Origin: Hamiltosporidium magnivora
Lineage: Eukaryota; Microsporidia; Dubosqiidae
Length of the DNA stretch: 25,830 nucleotides
Reading direction: 5' to 3'
Assembly (NCBI GenBank): GCA_004325065.1
Contig: PITI01000063.1
Coordinates: 1-25,830 of the forward strand
The notes under the pieces are model-generated. The model had not been told where the DNA came from and did no database searches. It saw only the letters and a list, made by a program, of their open reading frames with translations. Both the position numbers and the translations under genes were made by a program. This document shows positions 22,263 to 25,830 of the stretch, one piece after another (within the stretch, counting starts at the first letter, position 1; each line of letters begins with the position of its first letter).

Positions 22263-25200
22263 ACACCGAAGAAATGTCTTACTAAGAAATATTAGAAAAG
22301 GACATGGCTTTAAATATAAATACAAACGAAGGCTAATGTAATATGTAATTGATGTGTTTATACTTGAAAAGGTGCTTAAACCGTATATTAAGAACTAGAA
22401 ATACCAATACAACAGTGATTGCATGAATCCAAAATAACTCATACAAATACTCTAACTTATCACTTTTTGCTCCAAAAAAGCGTAGAGTCATGATTCAAAA
22501 GCAAATTAGAACCCAAAAAAGAGCAAAAAATTTATTAAAAGATTAAAGACACAATATACCTCAACTATAGTTTACGACACTGCCGACGAAGAAAGTATAT
22601 CAACAGATAAAGAGAATTCCTTGTACGAAAATTAAGACAATAATACTAAATCGAAGCATTTAACTAAAAACTTGAAAAAGTCAATATAAAACGAAAAAAG
22701 TATAACAAATAAATGCAGACTATGGTACGCAAACCAATATATAGAACAAAAATGATTCAAGTCTCATATGAAATTAATAAATCTTTCAATTCTCGAGATA
22801 TAAAATTAAGCGAGTGACATATCAAACCCATACTGTTTCCTTATTAATTATAGAAACAGTCGAGAAGTAAGCAATTTTGACTTTTCATCTCATTTGGAAT
22901 AAACTAAAAAACGCAGGCAAAAGAGAGATGCAAAAAAATGGAAAAACCACGTAGCTTTATTTGGCAAATCTTACGCTATAAATCTACCCATGGTGAAAAG
23001 AGTTTATTAAAAATCGAGAAAATGCGTTGTTTTTTGATATGTGTATGTTTACATTATCGAACTATCCTATTAAAAGCTTAATCACTTTTTCATTTTTTAG
23101 TTTTGTAATATTTTTGTTTACATTAAAATGGAAGCCGATAATATCGTTTTATAGATTATTTCATAATAGGATTCGTATTTTCGCTATTTCCTAGATTCAT
23201 TTTCTCTAAGACTGATATTATATAATGATTCAATATTTATGCTCTTATATTTTAAACAAAAATATTTTCTCATGATCTTATAGAAATAGTAGAAATTTTT
23301 CATAATTATAATAAGGCAGTGTAATTTTATATTGTAAAGTCTTTATATTACGAATTGAGTGAAACACACAAAAAGATTGTCTGGTTCATGTAGTTTTTTT
23401 TCGGTTGGTATTTTTATATTCTAAGAATAATTTATAGAAACTATGTTGAAATGAATCTTAATATGATTCTGCGATTAGCGATAAAAATATTTATAAATGT
23501 CTTTAAGAGCGTTTAAATATTGCAAATATTATGAAATTGTCACAATTTGAAATATTCAAATTCGAATTATCGCTTAAAAATTGAGTTCAAAGATCTTAAT
23601 TTAACTACGATATGTACAAAACGCGTATTCTATCTTATTGACTCATTCATGTATTAAAACACTGGTGTTCGGATCAGAACTATTAATATGCTTCTTTTAC
23701 CGCGATTCGATTTTCGAATAATACATTATTTATTATCTGCATAAAACAAACGAATCGACGAATTCAACGAAATGTGATAAAGTCGGCATTAACGAAAAAA
23801 TGCTTTACTCATAATTTGATTTTAGTTTACACTGAAACAACAAACATAGCAAGAGAATTTTTGATAAAATTTTTCGAAATTAGATTTTCCCTCTGCTTCG
23901 GGAACCAGAATACTTGAAGACAAATATAAATTAAAATATCAGGCAGATTGTTTAGGCTAATATTGTTTTTTAAAATATGATCCAGACATTGTACGTTGCG
24001 TTTATATCAGAAGACTCATTTCTGCTGTCTGTAAAAATGATTGAGAGGAATAATTCTTTTGATTTTAAAACCAAACGTATATCCAGACACAATCGGGGCC
24101 AGAAAATAAGAATATATATATTAAAAAGTTCCGTAGATACTTAGAATTATGAAAGATCAACTTTGATCAATAGATTAATATTAATAGTTTCGCGTTTAAT
24201 AACATAAAAATTAATACAGTAAAAAAAATTCAAAATTTTTGTTAGTGCTTTCTTTAAAAAGATACTTTCCCCATATATTTAATATACTTTAAGAATATTT
24301 ATTCATATACTATTAGCTTTTTTTATTTTACAAGCCAAGAAATTTATAACAGAGCACTCAAAAGGTTAAGTCTATAAAAATAATACACTTTAAACTTTAT
24401 ATGACCAATTTAAAATATATATGATTACTAAGCAAAGAAATAAAGGCAAGAACTGCTGTAAGAGATTTAATAGAAACTATAAAATATACGTAAAATTTTT
24501 ATTTTTTAAAAAATTGATAAATCTTGTTAAATTAAGAAATTTATTATACGAGGATCATTTTTTCAAATTCCCATATTTATCATTAGAAATTGTTTGTATT
24601 TTAAATTTTGTATTGTGATCATTACTGGTTAGGCAACAAAAATCTTATATTTTTCAACAATTTTTGAAAATCATAGAGATGTAGAACAAAAAACTGCAAT
24701 ACTAACATTCGTTTAATAATGACAATGTAGAATCGATGTAAATATCTGAGCTAATCTTCGGTTGGATAAGTACATGCTTGATTTTTGGTTGTTCTATTAA
24801 AACCTGTATAAAAACAAAGTGGCTTGGCATAAGGGAAATTTGTCCTAAACAAAATATTCTTGTTCAATCTAACTAAATATTGTATCGGTTTAAAGTTTGT
24901 GCAATACTGAGTTGAAGATCAGAAAAATAGCCTAGCTTTCTCAACTTAGAAGACAAAAAGTAAGAAGATACAGGAGATTAAATCTTAAAAAGCGAAAGAG
25001 CATAGTAGCAAATGATGCTTTTTCTTTAGATGCAACATTTTCGGATTCCTAAATGTAAACAAAAATATATTCTAGCCTATATCAATTACATAATATTAGA
25101 TAAAATATTTAAGAAAGCTGCGTGTTCTACAAATTAAAAAGTAGGTTTGAGCTAGCAACTGACCTTTAAGCTCTAACAGTGACAATTTTGAGCACTAATA

Positions 25201-25830
25201 CTTTTCATATATGAATTTAAAAACTTTTAGATAAAAACAGGTGAAAGCATAATTGCTACAAATACTAAAGAAATTTAAGAGAAAATCAGTCTTGTCAGCT
25301 AAGTACGGCTTTAGGTTTATGAAATTTGAACTTATGTAAAGTATTGAATATAAAAATATTTTTCCTTTGAACCATATCTTAATATAATAGAGCGTCTTTA
25401 AGCTACTAGTTTAATTCTTTATTCGGAATAGCTAAAAATTCAATCTGACATTGAGGAGAACTTCTAGTCAACCCATAATAAAGATCGAAAGACTTCTTAG
25501 ATAAAAAAATCATTTAGAGTAGTATAACTAAAATTGAATTAATTAAGATAAGTTTATGAATAACAATTAATAGAGCTAAGCCCACTCAATCCAAAAATTA
25601 ACAATTAGAATACACACCAATAGACAAATGGTTATCTTTTTGAAATTTAACATGCTTGATATGCCTCAGCGCTTTTTCTTGATGCATCAAAAGGCTTAGA
25701 TAATGGTAAAAACTTAAAGAAGATTTGGCTTGGGTATAATTCCTCTGGATTGAATTAGAACCCATACTATATTAGTTTCAAAATATCTTAATCATATATA
25801 ATCGATAGAATTCACTTTTTTGTTACAGCG
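22263..25830. other. AT-rich region without a supportable gene
   Basis: The first 800 bases remain slightly less AT-rich. A local first-position G excess occurs at 22561-22620 (8 of 20 codons in one frame) but is not sustained: in the next 60 bases another frame leads. After about 23060 the DNA returns to very high AT content. One open frame (24421-24618, 65 codons) has G equally at codon positions 1 and 2 (8 and 8) and is regarded as chance. The end of the window (24800-25830) is again a little richer in G and C, without a recognisable gene. Confidence 0.5.

Noticed and set aside
21043..23060. A long protein read through all three stop codons (ciliate- or karyorelict-like code)
   Set aside because: Two different + frames both give plausible-looking protein over the same bases, and codon-position G counts at 21061-21480 (25, 23, 17) favour none. 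Translation of AT-rich DNA looks protein-like when stops are ignored.

Overview
This window looks like a gene-poor stretch of a very AT-rich eukaryotic (probably nuclear) genome. Two background lines counted by hand (10201-10260 and 16381-16440) each hold 14 G/C in 60 bases, about 23%. Stop codons are dense in all six frames. The longest open frame is about 80 codons, roughly what chance gives at this composition. I recognise no protein family, tRNA, rRNA operon, transposon end or CRISPR array. The absence of bacterial-style packed genes argues against a bacterium, phage or ordinary organelle. A sparse microsporidian, a ciliate germline region, or an AT-rich animal or protist are all compatible; nothing here decides between them.

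Layout: the window opens with a 25-base T run, probably a contig edge. From there to about 14.05 kb it is almost uniformly AT-rich. This part holds one small open frame with a real codon-like base pattern (7980-8201), a short segment with a codon-like G pattern crossed by stops (782-961), and two notable inverted repeats. At about 14.06-14.37 kb lies the clearest feature: a GC-rich island (102 G/C in 240 bases, 42.5%, at 14121-14360). It folds into a closing helix around several hairpins and ends in a run of ten T. I interpret it as a structured RNA gene transcribed from the + strand by RNA polymerase III. Its layout is loosely like RNase P or MRP RNA, but the class is not proven.

From 14.37 kb to the end the DNA is again mostly featureless. 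It contains a few milder GC-rich patches with hairpins (18481-18600, 22142-22262), and a segment at 19862-20345 with a marked first-position G bias in one frame that is crossed by in-frame stops. That segment may be a decayed gene, pieces of exons, or coding sequence read with reassigned stop codons; chance is not excluded.

I tested the idea that long genes are hidden by reassigned stop codons. Translations look superficially protein-like in several frames at once, and base counts by codon position show no consistent frame over most of the region. I therefore do not annotate such genes. No operon, pathway or defence system can be supported from this sequence.
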